DNA of 64,000 nt, from positions 27,519,526 through 27,583,525 of the forward strand of contig NC_035162.2 of the NCBI RefSeq assembly GCF_001659605.2. Reading direction: 5' to 3'. The notes beneath the pieces were generated by a model. That model saw nothing but the letters and a program-made list of their open reading frames with translations, ran no database searches and was not told the DNA's origin. This document shows, piece after piece, positions 23,902 through 35,310 of this stretch (position 1 is its first letter; every line of letters starts with the position of its first letter). Origin of the DNA: Manihot esculenta (Eukaryota > Streptophyta > Magnoliopsida > Malpighiales > Euphorbiaceae). Position numbers and translations under genes: made by a program.

Positions 23902-24353
23902 TGATACAGGACTATTTAGACTCCGTCAGGAGTTTCAACCAATATCGTTTGGTTAAGACGAAATAAGAGAAAAGATAGGCTAAAAGATGAAAAGTCTTAT
24001 TGAAATTTCTTAAAAAATTGGAAAGTGAGTTCCTAATAGCCAAGGGATGCTATTTATAATAGAAATAAAATCCTAATATGCAAAAATAATCCTAATCCTA
24101 ATAAGAGTCTAAAATCCTAATAGCCAAGGGAGGCTATTTACAATAGAAATAAAATCCTAATATGCAAAAATAATCCTAATCCTAATAGGAATCTAAAATC
24201 CTAATATCCAAGGGAGGCTATTTACAATAGAAATAAAATCCTAATATGCAAAAATATGAAAATACCCAAAATATCCAAAAATAATAATTAAAATGCAAAA
24301 GTTAGCCCCTGTCCAAGTCTGCCGTAAAATCCAAGGCTAGTTGATATGTGTCA
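23902..24353 (-). repeat. 5' LTR of element E
   Basis: This 452-bp LTR has the same length and the same three TATA-bearing units as 22126-22577, with scattered substitutions. Confidence 0.93.
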
Positions 24354-24358
24354 CGTTC

Positions 24359-24416
24359 TTTATCAAAATTATATGATGGAGTTTTTGCTCATATGTTGAT
24401 CATGGGTTCCACATCA
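24359..24416 (+). repeat. Right LTR of element F, last piece
   Basis: It matches 1751-1805 and ends TTCCACATCA. Copia coding homology resumes immediately after it. Confidence 0.6.
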
Positions 24417-25439
24417 ACTACTTATTATGATTATGAGATTTGGCAAATGAATGTGAAGACAGTCTTCCTTAATAGAAATTTATTTGAGGAAGTCTACATG
24501 AAATAACCTGATAAATTCATATCCGGAGATAGAAACAAAGTATGTAAGCTTCAAAAATCCACTTATGGATTAAAGTAAGCATATATGAACTAGAACATCT
24601 GGTTTAATGAGACAATCAAAGAGTTTGGCTTCTTTCAAACTTGGATGAGCCATGTGTATATAAAAAGGTAAGTAGAAGTACAATCATTTTCCTTGTGTTA
24701 TAAGTGGATGACATATTACTCATAAGAAATTATATATCAATCCTATAATAGGTCAAGATATGGCTTTCAAGAAAGGTCTAAGAGAAGCAACTTAAATTCT
24801 TAAAATTAGGATCTATAGAGATAGATCTAAAAGGCTACTAAGTCTTTCTCGATCCCTATATGTATAGAAGATGCTAAAGAGGTTTAGCATGAATCTTTAT
24901 GAGACAGGTTTCGTTCCTATGGTATATCTAAAATACCTTTTTTAAATCTATGTGTCTTAAGACACAAAAAGAAAGAAAACGCAGGAGTAGGATTCCTTAT
25001 GCGTCTGTTATAGGATCCATCATATATGTTATGTTATGAACTCAACCTTTTGCATCATATACTCTGAGTGTCATAAGTAGATTCCAACCAAATCATAAAG
25101 AAGAACATTAAGTAGCAGTAAAGAAATCCTTAAGTACTTAAAAAAATTGAGGATATATTCTTGGATTATGCAGAAGGCAACTTACAAGCAAGTGGCTACA
25201 ATAATGCCAAATTCGAATATGACAAAGATGACTATAAGTCATAGACAGATTATGCGTTCATCTTTGAAGGAGGTGCAGTTAGTTAGAAGAATTCTAAACA
25301 TGAAACAACTGCAGACTCAACTAAAGCGAGTACATCTAAACTTCTAAGCATCTAAGAAAGTAATTTGGATGCAAAGTTCCTTATAAAACTAAGAGTGATA
25401 CCTAGTATTATTGATCTAATACGTCTATATTATGATAAT
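24417..25439 (+). pseudogene. Ty1/copia pol remnant, second half (RT to RNase H)
   Basis: Translation in shifting frames gives YYDYEIWQMNVKTVFLN (about 24420-24475), then CKLQKSTYGLK (about 24545), a region like KYLRRTKDY (about 25130) and IPSIIDLIRLYYDN (about 25395-25439), the RNase H end. Many stops and frameshifts make it dead. It continues the copia frame broken off near 1090. The homology stops at 25439 where the Athila-like LTR begins, so G probably inserted in RNase H; the far side of copia was not found beyond G. Confidence 0.75.
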
Positions 25440-26896
25440 TGATGAACATCGAAATCACCAAAAATAAATTCCTGCTTAGAATAAAACTTATGATATGGTA
25501 AGCAAGGTCGATCCCACAGAGACTAGTAAGTAAATTAATCCTATTGAATGAACAAGATATAAAAAATAAAATAAAATAAAATTGGGGAGGTTTTGAATGT
25601 AGAGAAGTGAAAATAAATAAAACTAATTCAAAGAAATAAGCAATTAAATTTAAGGGAAAGAATTAAGATGAAAAATATTCAGTCAAAAGAATAATCTTAG
25701 TTTCAGATTTATTGGTTGATCACATATATAAAAATAATCCAAAAAATTAATTATTGATAAACCAGTTGTAGATATCGAAGACGCTTCAGATATCTAATTC
25801 TTCCTTAGATTTTAAACTACCTAAGAGACGCTCGTTAACTAGCTCTAGCTCTTGGATAACCATAAGACGCTCCTAGAATTTAATCAAATTACAGCATTAA
25901 GATTTAGAAGGACTTGATTCTAACTAACAAATGCGAGATGCTTGGTTCATTTAAGATAGATTATATTATTCCTTAAGAGGGCCTTACGCAACCTAATTCA
26001 CCATTTGTTTCAGATTAAACTAAATAATTATGGATTTAATTAATCTGAATTGCGATATATTATTCTAATAACTGTGCAACGGGCCCTTATTGCAATAATA
26101 AATAGGATAATAATAAATACTAGTAACAGACACAATATAAATATCAAAAACAATTAAAGGAACAATAGAATCACATAAATCTCACAACCAATTGAATTGA
26201 AATCTTAATTATACTTTAACTGAAAGAGGAAACTTATCCACACATGTTCATGGCTGAAATACCACAATGAAAAGAGTGTTTTCAGCCTCCTAAACTAATT
26301 ATTTTTATTTTTATTTTTTATAGTTTTGGTTCGAGATTTTTTTCGACTCCTATGAGGGTATACTTTCCCGAACTAGTTTTCTCTATTCATAAGGGACATT
26401 CCTTGCGTAAGGGGAATGGATCCGAATCACCCAAACCAACCAGTGATGGTAAACCATATCATTAGTGGTATATTTTGAACTATTGACGGTACGAGTATAA
26501 TTCTCCTAATCACTAGCTTTTTCCATTCACAAGAGACATCTCTTGCTTAATGAAAAAAAATGTCGTACCATTTAAACCAGCCATTGTTGGTAAACCACTC
26601 AAAATTTTATTTTATTTTTTAACTAAAAACTTAGTTCTTTGGGATAGTATTGAGACTCACTGCAGTATGTTAAAGTAGAGTTTCAAAATGTACTATTGGT
26701 CTTTTATCAAGCAATATCAGTTTACTTAAATATAAGTTTGCACATTTTAACTCTGAAAGTCATTTTTTTTCAACTAAAGAAAATAAATAAAATCAAACAG
26801 AAAGAAAAATAATTAAAATAAAAGAAAATAAAGCTAATACTAAAGAACGCAAAAATAGAATAGATGAGCAGCATGTATATGGATAGACTCTCCTCC
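25440..26896 (-). repeat. Probable 3' LTR of Athila-like element G
   Basis: The sequence starts TGATGAACATC and includes GGTCGATCCCACAGAGAC at 25507, whose reverse complement is typical of the LTR end of Athila-type elements as I remember them. The remainder is AT-rich without frames. An imperfect tandem copy of about 140 bp is visible: 26374-26460 and 26515-26605 both carry (A)CATTC-(T)AAGG-like and TGGTAAACCA blocks. The left boundary of the LTR in element orientation is not fixed. Confidence 0.45.
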
Positions 26897-26990
26897 ACAC
26901 TTGGATCACATGGTCCTTAATGTGATAAAAAAAACAAGGCAACTAAAGTAGGTATATGTCCAGCTTTCCCCCACACTTGGATCACAGTAT
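26897..26990 (-). other. Polypurine-tract-like repeats of element G
   Basis: The plus strand has CTCCTCCACACTTGGATCACA at 26889-26909 and CCCCCACACTTGGATCACA at 26968-26986. Their complements (GTGTGGAGGAG, GTGTGGGGGAAAG) look like polypurine tracts. Two copies lie about 80 bp apart; the left one would abut the LTR. Confidence 0.45.
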
Positions 26991-26999
26991 AAAGCAAGA

Positions 27000-28477
27000 A
27001 GAGAGTTTAGAATATGACCTGGTATAAGGAAGGATGCCATGGCCTCCTACTGCCACCGCTGGTGTGTGGAATGAATTGTGGAATGCATGTCGCTAACTTT
27101 GTTCGCTAAGCGTGCTAGATGAGTAGCAAAGGGCTCCAAGATATTTTCAGAGTGACTCTCCATATGATCAATTCTAGTATTGAGAGCTTAAAAAGTTTGT
27201 TGGGCATCAAATGGAGGGTTAGCCATATATGGAGTAGGGAGAATAGGAGCAGTGCATACAACACCTCTCTTGAACGCTTGGTCTTGTTGCGGGATGATGA
27301 GACCTGGAAGACAAAGAGAAAACACAACACCATTTTTGCACTGTAGACCCATGTCCTCAATACTCATTAAATTCAAGGGCGACATATCACAGGCTTTGTT
27401 AAGTCAATCAATCCTTTATGTAAAGCAATGTGGGTGACTATGTGTCTTAGAATTAAGGATATACAACGATTACTAGCAGTGCATACCTATGAAGTAATAA
27501 AACAACCCAAATTGACCCTTTTACTCTCAGTCATGCACCATAGAAAAAAATAATTCGGTCTTAGATAGGATCTCAGGAGAATCCTGAAAAATAATATGCA
27601 AGCAATTGGTGCAAATAGACCAGTGCAGTTGAATGTAAATATGAATCACTGGATTTTGCAGGATTAAAAGATGCTGGTGGTTGGTGTGTAAGTAGTTCAT
27701 GCATTGTTTGTGGGTTAAAGTCATCACATGTGTCAGTATATGCATGCAAATAACCTTCTGAGTGTGCAGATTCATTATCAATTAGCCCAGGTACTCTATT
27801 AAACTCAGTGAGTGAATATGCAAATCATTGACTCATTAATCTAAATTTGACAACCCCAACAATATCCAATGTGCAATTAATCAGTGGATCAACAGAGAAT
27901 GTGTAATAAAATTTCCATATAAGTTCATAGTAGATGGGACAGTTAATGGCATAGAAATTTTACGAACCAATATTCGCAATCAAAATATTCACATTCAAAT
28001 GTAATTCTTGTACAATTGGATCATGTAAGACCTTACCTTGTACAATAGGAAGATTTGTAACTATAACATACCTTGCTTTTTCTTTTGCATTTGTAAAATG
28101 AAGGCTACCATTTAACTGTGATGGAGCCGGAGTTAGGTGATGCCTGCCCCTCCCAAGGCATGATCATGTACCAGCAACAGAGACATTTATCACGGTGAGG
28201 TTATTTGTTAGATATGCATGAGAATGATCTTTTATAGAAGAAGTAGAGGTGGAGTGAAACAAACCAGTAGAGAGGTGCTTGCCGTCGATGGTGGCTAATG
28301 AGGATGAACCGGCAGGACTGAAGACAATCGCGGTGAGGGCACGAGGAGGTTTTCGGTGATGGTAGTGTCGTTAGGCGATGCAAGTAGGTGGCTCATCATC
28401 GATGCATGGTGCCACGGGAATGGCATGTGAAGGACGCGACGGGTTGCAACTGTTGAAGGTTCGAGCTCGCCAGCCAT
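27000..28477 (-). pseudogene. Decayed 3' open frame of element G (plant-transposon-protein-like)
   Basis: Minus-strand translation starts MAGELEPSTVATRR at 28477 and, with many stops, shows YLHQLLAYYFSGFS (about 27600) and NTRIDHMESHSENILEPF (about 27130-27185). The layout recalls the extra ORF with the putative plant transposon domain found 3' of, or in place of, pol in Athila/Tat-like elements. The resemblance is weak and frames are broken, so this could also be an unrelated gag-like ORF. Confidence 0.35.
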
Positions 28478-29089
28478 CAGTGGTGGAGGAGGATATGCGT
28501 TTGCAAGCCATGAGAATGTGTTGCGCGGCTACTATAAGAGAGAGAAGAAAGAAGAGTGTTTTAGGGTTAGGAAGAGTGAAGAGTAAAAAGTAAAAGTAAA
28601 ATTAAGAATAAAAATATGGAATAAATAATAAAATAAGTCCCCATTAACTCCTGCACTAAAACACATCATTTTTGGTATGATATAAGAGCTTAGATCTGCA
28701 AAAACTTAAAATTGCAAATGGTGATGTATTAGATCAGATCATTAGGGAAGAAGACTTGATAAAAAAATTAAAAATAAAATAAAGATGAAGTAAAATGAAA
28801 ATATGAACAAGAGGGTTTAGCTTTGTAAGTGTTGTGGGTGTGGTTATGGGCATAATAAAAAACACAAATGTTTCTCTTTGAGTATCGTAAATGAAATAAG
28901 CACCCTCAAAATACATCATTGGCTTTACTATATCCTATTACCTAAGAGAATAAAAAGGAAAAATCTAGGCTATCAAAGGAAAGCAATTTTTTTGAATTAA
29001 AGAATAAAGTAACAAAAATAACTAATTAGAGGGATAAGAGAAGAAATAGTTCTAATTTATAGTCGTAACTAGACTTTATTTGAATATCA
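28478..29089. other. AT-rich spacer, no gene seen
   Basis: Purine-rich low-complexity bases around 28540-28600 and long A/T runs. No recognisable coding sequence. RT and integrase of G would be expected nearby but are absent. Confidence 0.5.
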
Positions 29090-31711
29090 TGGATATTATA
29101 CAATTGGTGTTGGGTCACTGAAAGTGACCTCCTTAGCTGGTTCCACTTTGAACCATTTATAAAATGGCTTGAAAAATACTTGTTGGAATGGTAATTTCAA
29201 ACTATATGAAGTGCGATTCTCATTTATGAATGGAGGTGGTTGACCGGGCAGTGATTTTGATTCCACTTTTATTCCCTAGACATTAGAAGGTGAAAATTTA
29301 GTATGGATATTAGATTATTCTTCAATAGAAGCAATATGGTGTAATGGTTTGTTTACTTTTAATTCATATACCACTTTTTTTAGACAATCAAAATTTTCCT
29401 TCATATTCATTGAACTGGATTTTTCAAAATTCTCATAAAGTTTGGTATTCAACTCATCTCCATATTCCAATTTAAGCACTTGCTGACTTAGAGGTTTATT
29501 GGCATCCACTCTACATATATTAGAAACATTACTAGGGTGTTTATCATAAACATCAAATTCAATGACTTCCCCATCAAACTTCATAGTGAGAGTGCTATCA
29601 TAAACATTTATTTTCATTCTAGCAATAGATAAAAAAAGGTCTCCCTAATAAAATATCAGAATAATTTGAGGATTTATTATCCTCCATAGGAACCACGTAA
29701 AAGTCATCAAGGAATATCAAGTTATCTACTTGCACTAAAACATCCTCTAACACTCCATCAAGATAAATAATAGAACAGCCAGCTAATTGAATCACTACAC
29801 CCATTTCTTTTAATGGACTAATATTCAAAGATTGAAAAACTGATAAAGGCATGATATTTATTGATGCACCTAAATCACACATTGCTTTTTTCACACCAAC
29901 ATTGCTAATTTTAGTAGGAATAACAAACATACTTTGATCCTTGCATTTAGTAGGAAGCTTTCTTTGGAACACAGCAGAAATATTTCCATCCATACAAACA
30001 TTTTGATAACCTACCAGTTTCTTCTTTTTAGTACATAACTCCTTTAAGAATTTCACAAGGTGAGGTACATGTTTAATTGCATCAAGCAATGGTATATTTA
30101 TCTCTACTTTGTGAAATCTCTCAAGGATCTCCTTTTCTTCTTTCTCTTTCTTTGATTTGGCTAGCCTTTCTAGAAAAGGAGGTTTGGTTATCTAGATATC
30201 AAGCTCAGCAGGTGTAAGTGTTAGAGATGATTTACTATCTGATTTAGGTACTAAACTTTCAGTCTTCAAATCTGCACTTTGATCATGCTCATAACTTACC
30301 TCATAAGGATTTTGTAGCAACTATTTTTCACTTCTTAATGTAACAGCACTTACATTCTACTTGGGATTCATTATGGTCTAAGAGGGTAGCTTACCTTGAT
30401 TTTCCATTTTGTTCATTGATACTACCAATTGACTCATTTGTATTTCTAGATAGCGGATACTTGTCTGAGTTTCCTGTTAACATTGTTGAGTCATCTGTTG
30501 AAATTGTTGAGTATTAGTTGCTAAACTTTTAATAATATCTTCCAAAGACATACCTGAATTGGGCGAAGATGCTTGCTACTGTTGAACTTGTTTAGGCTGA
30601 TAGCTTTGAAGATTTTGTTGTTTATAGCTAAAATTTGAGTGGTTTTGCCATCCTCAGTTATATGTATTTCAGAAAGGATTGTACTTTCTTTGTGGATGAC
30701 CTAGGAACCCGTTGACAGCATCCACATGTTGGTCGTCTTCTTGAAGTGATGGGCACATATCAGTGGGATGACCCATATTAGCGTAAATTCTACAAGCTTT
30801 GGCCTGTTGTACCTTCTCTATAATAAGATTTTCAACTAAAGTAGTTAGATGTGAAAGTCTAGATTCAATAGAAGAATTACTTACCTCGTAAACTCTCCTA
30901 TGAGAGTCTTGTATGGGTAAAAATTGTTATGAATTTGCTGCCATAGTGGATATCAAGCCCCTGGCCTATCGGGGTGTTCTTTTACGTATCGTACCTCCAC
31001 TTGCAGCATCTATTATACATCTTTCCATGGTTGTGAGTCCTTTATAAAAATGGAGCATGAGTTGTTTATTTGAAATGTCATGCTTAGGACAGCTTGCACG
31101 TAGGCGTTTAAATCTCTTCCAATAATCAAGGAGAGTTTATGCTTCCTTCTGCTTGATTCCCAATATTTCCCTTCTAATTGCAGATGCTTTAGAAGTGGAA
31201 AAGAATCGGTCCAAAAATAATTTTATCATTTCTCTCATGTAATGAATAAACCTAGAGGTAGGTAGTACAACCAATCTTTTGCATTGTCAGCTAGAGAGAA
31301 AGGAAATTTCCTTAGCTTGATTTGTTCTTCTGTAATTCCTTATGGTCTCATGCTAGAGCATACCACATGGAATTCTTTCAAATGTCTATGAGGATCTTCC
31401 CTTTTAATTCCCCTAAAGGTAGGAAGGAGATGAAGTAATTCTGACTTTAGCTCAAGTGGTGCATTTAGTACAGGATAGGTGATGCAAAAGGGTTGAGGGT
31501 TATCAGCATTGTCAACATCCTGTATTGCTTGCTCTTCAGCCATTTTCTCTTCCACGTCAGATTCACCAGAAGTATCATAAGTGTTAGATGTTGTTTCCTC
31601 CGTGCCCATGACTTGTTCGTTGATAGCAATCTCTTCTTCAACTGCGATCTCCTCTTCAACGGCAGCAACCTGTGCTTCAATAGTGACCTGTTCCTCAACA
31701 ACGAGTTGCAC
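29090..31711 (-). pseudogene. Athila-like gag-protease remnant of element G
   Basis: In element order (downward from 31711) there is an acidic N-terminus with repeated VEEEIA motifs, then capsid segments HLKEFHVVCSSMRP (about 31345) and SCPKHDISNKQLMLHF (about 31070), a glutamine-rich linker (about 30600-30440), LLDAIKHVPHLVKFLKEL (about 30085-30035), and the protease with DLGASINIMPL (about 29870-29840) and ILLGRPF (about 29640). The open parts are 31340-31711, 29619-30089 and 29315-29617; stops and at least one frameshift lie between. The remembered Athila gag-pro order fits closely. No RT follows. Confidence 0.8.
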
Positions 31712-32457
31712 CTGATCACTAGACGATTGATGTTCTGAGATCTAGAGAAAATAGGGTCTTACGATAGTTTGGTAAGCTTCCCTTTTTGAGAAGGGTCCCT
31801 TTTTTCCTTTTATTCTTTTCTTCTTGCTTGCAAGTGACGTCTAACGGCCTCTCTGCTACAGTGACACCCATCTCTGTCGGGCAGGCCCGTACGTGTAGTA
31901 GCATTAGTCTCCTTACCTATGTCAGGCAGCCATTTAATTTTCCCCAATACACATGCGAGTAGGACTATGAAGGGACTGGGTCTGCTTGTTCCTCACCACG
32001 TCCCATCACCGAGCCGACTTCCTTCTTACCGGGCTTGGGCTAGCAAGCAACCCGGCCTGCTATGCATGCCGGGGTCCAGGCCTATGCTGCTGGGCAGGCC
32101 TGCCTAGGAATGTTTCGAACTCTAGGCCTGATCTGCTTTCGTGGGCCCTAACTCGGCACAGGTGGGTACGAGGCCCAACGGTTATCAATTGCCCCTTTAC
32201 CTCCTCAACAATTATTGCATGGGTGATGAGGGGGTAAATATTGAGAACCCATTATGACCGCGCGGCCCGAGGATGGTTCCTATCAAAATGTCTCTTCTTC
32301 ACTTTTCTATTTTCGAAATTCAAATTCTCCCAATCTTCACAGAACCTTTACTCTCCTTCTACTTTATGCGTGCTCCGTTCATCCTGTCCTTCTGCCCTAA
32401 TTATCTTTAAGGTACATTTTTCATACTGCCACGGATAGCCCAAGACTTCCTGATGTC
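31712..32457. other. Unassigned region between G and J
   Basis: Only short frames are present. GC content rises after 31850. It could hold the lost 5' end of G and the LTR or leader of J; I recognise no LTR terminus or primer-binding site here. Confidence 0.35.
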
Positions 32458-32958
32458 ATGAATCTAAAGTCTAATGTCACCTCCTCTACCCTGGTAAATT
32501 TCTTTTCTCGAGAGTATCTGGATACCCCTCTTTTTCGTATCCGGACTCCCCTTCCAAACGAGAGGATTGTTCTTCCCGATTCTCCTCCCTTTGGTCTAAT
32601 TGACCCCCAAAAAGACCATAGTTTGGTTTTTTCATCAAGCAGCGTGAATACGGCTCGACTTTTCCCTTTTCTCCCTTCTTCATTGAGGTCTTCCAATACT
32701 TCGGAATAACCCCTCGGATGCTTGCTCCCAACTCGATTCTTTTCATGTGCTCCTTTGAGTCTGTCTGTCTGAGCTAGGGTCTCACACCTACAGCTCGTTT
32801 GTTTTCAACCTTTTTTCGACTGGTCCGGGCTGTCTAGTGCTTTTACTATTTTGCCTCTTGAGGAGGGTTGCCCATCTTCTCGGGTCAGAAAGACTCAATC
32901 AAAGGTTGAACAGAGGGATTCACTGTGGTGGAGCTAAAAGGGGGCCCTGGGTCGTCTT
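32458..32958 (+). pseudogene. Gypsy-type transposon protein remnant of unit J, first part
   Basis: The frame MNLKSNVTSSTLVNFF starts at 32458. After a likely frameshift in a T run near 32630 the translation continues FPFSPFFIEVFQYFGITPRM and then SILFMCSF (about 32660-32740). This pattern resembles the putative gypsy-type transposon domain in the N-terminal protein of some plant gypsy elements. It is broken by D at 32958 and continues at 41898. The family call is from memory and moderate only. Confidence 0.5.
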
Positions 32959-35272
32959 TGTAACGACCCGGAAACCGGTACCCCTTAGTAACGGTCCGAA
33001 CCATCACTGGCACTAGGATCCAGATCGGCTTAAGGCCGCCGGGACCCGTAGTCAGCCAACTATACTCTCTGTGTACCTGATAATCCCATACATGATACAA
33101 ACTGACTCAACAATCCTGTAAAACTCTGTAGGCTTAACTGCTGCTACGCAGATATGTCAATCTGAAATGGCCCTCAGGGCCTATACCAGGGACTACTATC
33201 TGTTGTGGGTCAAGGGATTGAAACCCTTTTTATCTGTAACACAGCCCATTGGTATCTCATCAAAGCCATACGTTAAGCCCAACTCACACATTTCTCATCA
33301 AGAAACGTAAAACAGGATGCATGTACAAAGGGATTAATCATACATCACACTATGGCAAAGACACTAGAGAAAGCACAAATCTATCCAGTAACTGACAGTA
33401 CATATCGATACATTACATGACAACTAATCTTTTAATGACATCATGTCCACTATGCTATTACAAACATACATTCATGCATCACTGTTCTCTGTACTCTTGC
33501 TGACTTTGACTTCCCATAGCTATCTCAGAACCTGCAAAACTGGGGTTAAGGGAGTGGGATGAGCTACTACAGCCCAGTGAGAAGGAACAATAAACAGTTC
33601 ATTAATTACATGCTTTCATGAAATGTATCACATCACAAACATATCATCAAAAGGATGAACTTGTCACCAATAGCCCTTCAGTGTATACATATAACAATAT
33701 GTCCAACTTGCCAGGGGCGATTAGGCCTCACCTGGACTTCTCTTTCCTGACTTTATCACAAGGCCAACTGTGCCAGGGGCGATTAGGCCTCACCTGGACT
33801 TCTCTATCCGAGTCAGGTCAAACTGTCTATCTCATAGTACCAGGAGCGACCTGGACTATCTAGGAGCGACCTGGTATGGCTACCTCATGCCATAACTCTG
33901 TATCTGTACTCTGTGCTCTATCAAGGGCTAAGGATCATCCAACATTCATCCATACAAATATCATCTTATGCAATGCGTCATATTCGTGAATGCTAATGCA
34001 GCACAACCTAATACATAACATGGCAGTTTATGATGCATGGATCATGCTAGAATCGTGTCATTTCTCAAAATAAAATATTCAGTTTAGTTCCACTCACCTG
34101 TAGCCTCTGCTTGGCTAACTCTGGGCTAACTAGCTCTGGACCAACTCTAACTCTGAAGCAGCTACTACTGCTAAATACCTCGTTTTCTCGGGTCCAATCC
34201 TACAATGGAGGACTTAAATGAGGTACCAAACATGCTCTATACAACTGATAAACATCTCTTATACACCTCTTAGACACCTTCCCAAAACCCCTCTAAAACA
34301 CCTCAAAACATGCATGCAAAACAAGCAAAGGAAGGCTGGACAGGGCACCTTCGGCAGCACCTTCGGCGGCCGAATGTCTCCTCCAGAGACGAAAGTCAGG
34401 CATGTTCGGCGGCCTAACTTGGACTTTCGGCGGCCGAACCTGAGTTCATCCAGAACTCAGTTTCGTGCACAAGGACGCCTGTCAGTCCCTCCATCACCTG
34501 CTCAGCCCTCAATACATGCATTTAACCCCTCTAAAACATGCATAAACACTTTAACAAGCATAAAGGAGCTGAAAACAACTTAAACTCCAACAAAACAACT
34601 AACACAACATAAAATCATGCTTTCACCATTAAAACATCAAAACTAAACTCTAAAACCTAAACATGCAACTCTACCCTTAACCTCTTGAAAAGCTGTTAAA
34701 ACCATAAAACAAGTATAAAGACCTCTCTTACCTCCTAAAACTAGCAGAGGAACAACTTGAACTCAACAAATCCCCTTCACAAGCTTCAAACCACCAAAAC
34801 CTCTCTTTTCTCTCAAAACCTTCAAAACCTCTTGCAAACGAGCAACCCTCTGCATGAGCTGATTAAAAGCTTGCAGATGAGTCAAGGGAGACGTGGCCTA
34901 ACCTCTGGTCATGATCTGGAGGTGTACACCTGGCCAAACCACGGACTGAGGAGCATGCACAACTAACCGACCACCTCAGCTTCGGCTGCCGAAACTGCAT
35001 GCAAAACCATGCAACTTTTGGGGGCCGAACATAACCTTCGGGGGCCGAACATTGGGCACTTTCGGCGGCCGAACTTCACCTTCGGGGGCCGAACATAACA
35101 GAAACTCCTTTGGCCAATTCTCCACGAAACTCAACTCGTTTTCTACGCTAAACCTTTAAAACACTTGCAAATATTTTAGAAACCTTTCTCTTACCCGTCC
35201 AAAGACCTCTGACATCCTCAAATGCCACCGGACGGTAGGAATTCCGATGTCTGAATCTAGCCGGGTATTACA
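32959..35272 (-). repeat. 3' LTR of element D
   Basis: Includes the hairpin-repeat zone (about 33712-33870), the CATATTCGTGAA block (about 33978), TTCGGC-type clusters (about 34350-34440 and 34980-35090) and the donor-like GGAG/GTAAGA near 34732. In element orientation it begins TGTAATACCC and ends GGGTCGTTACA, with an extra internal GTTAC copy just before the end. Confidence 0.94.
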
Positions 35273-35310
35273 TTCTTCCCCCCTTTAAGAACATTCGTCC
35301 TCGAATGTTC
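35273..35310 (-). other. Polypurine tract and inverted repeat of element D
   Basis: AAAGGGGGGAAGAA on the minus strand (35286-35273) abuts the 3' LTR. The inverted repeat 35289-35310 has perfect 9-nt arms GAACATTCG and CGAATGTTC around AGGA. Confidence 0.87.

Larger units (their letters stand above)
22126..24353 (-). mobile_element. Element E: short gypsy deletion derivative
   Basis: The 2228-bp element has 452-bp LTRs at 22126-22577 and 23902-24353 and is flanked by CGTTC (22121-22125 and 24354-24358). The interior of 1324 bp holds one fused frame that joins gag/protease/early RT directly to the integrase C-terminus. The LTR sequence is unrelated to the Tekay-like group, so this is a different gypsy lineage. 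It lies in the F LTR 20 bp from B. An LTR of the same family opens the window. Confidence 0.94.

Noticed and set aside
28201..28593. Possible host gene suggested by GC-rich codons near 28300-28500
   Set aside because: Plus-strand frames are short. The minus strand fits better as the start of the decayed 3' frame of element G.
31741..32457. 5' LTR of G or J
   Set aside because: No TG...CA boundary, repeated partner or primer-binding site could be found in this stretch.
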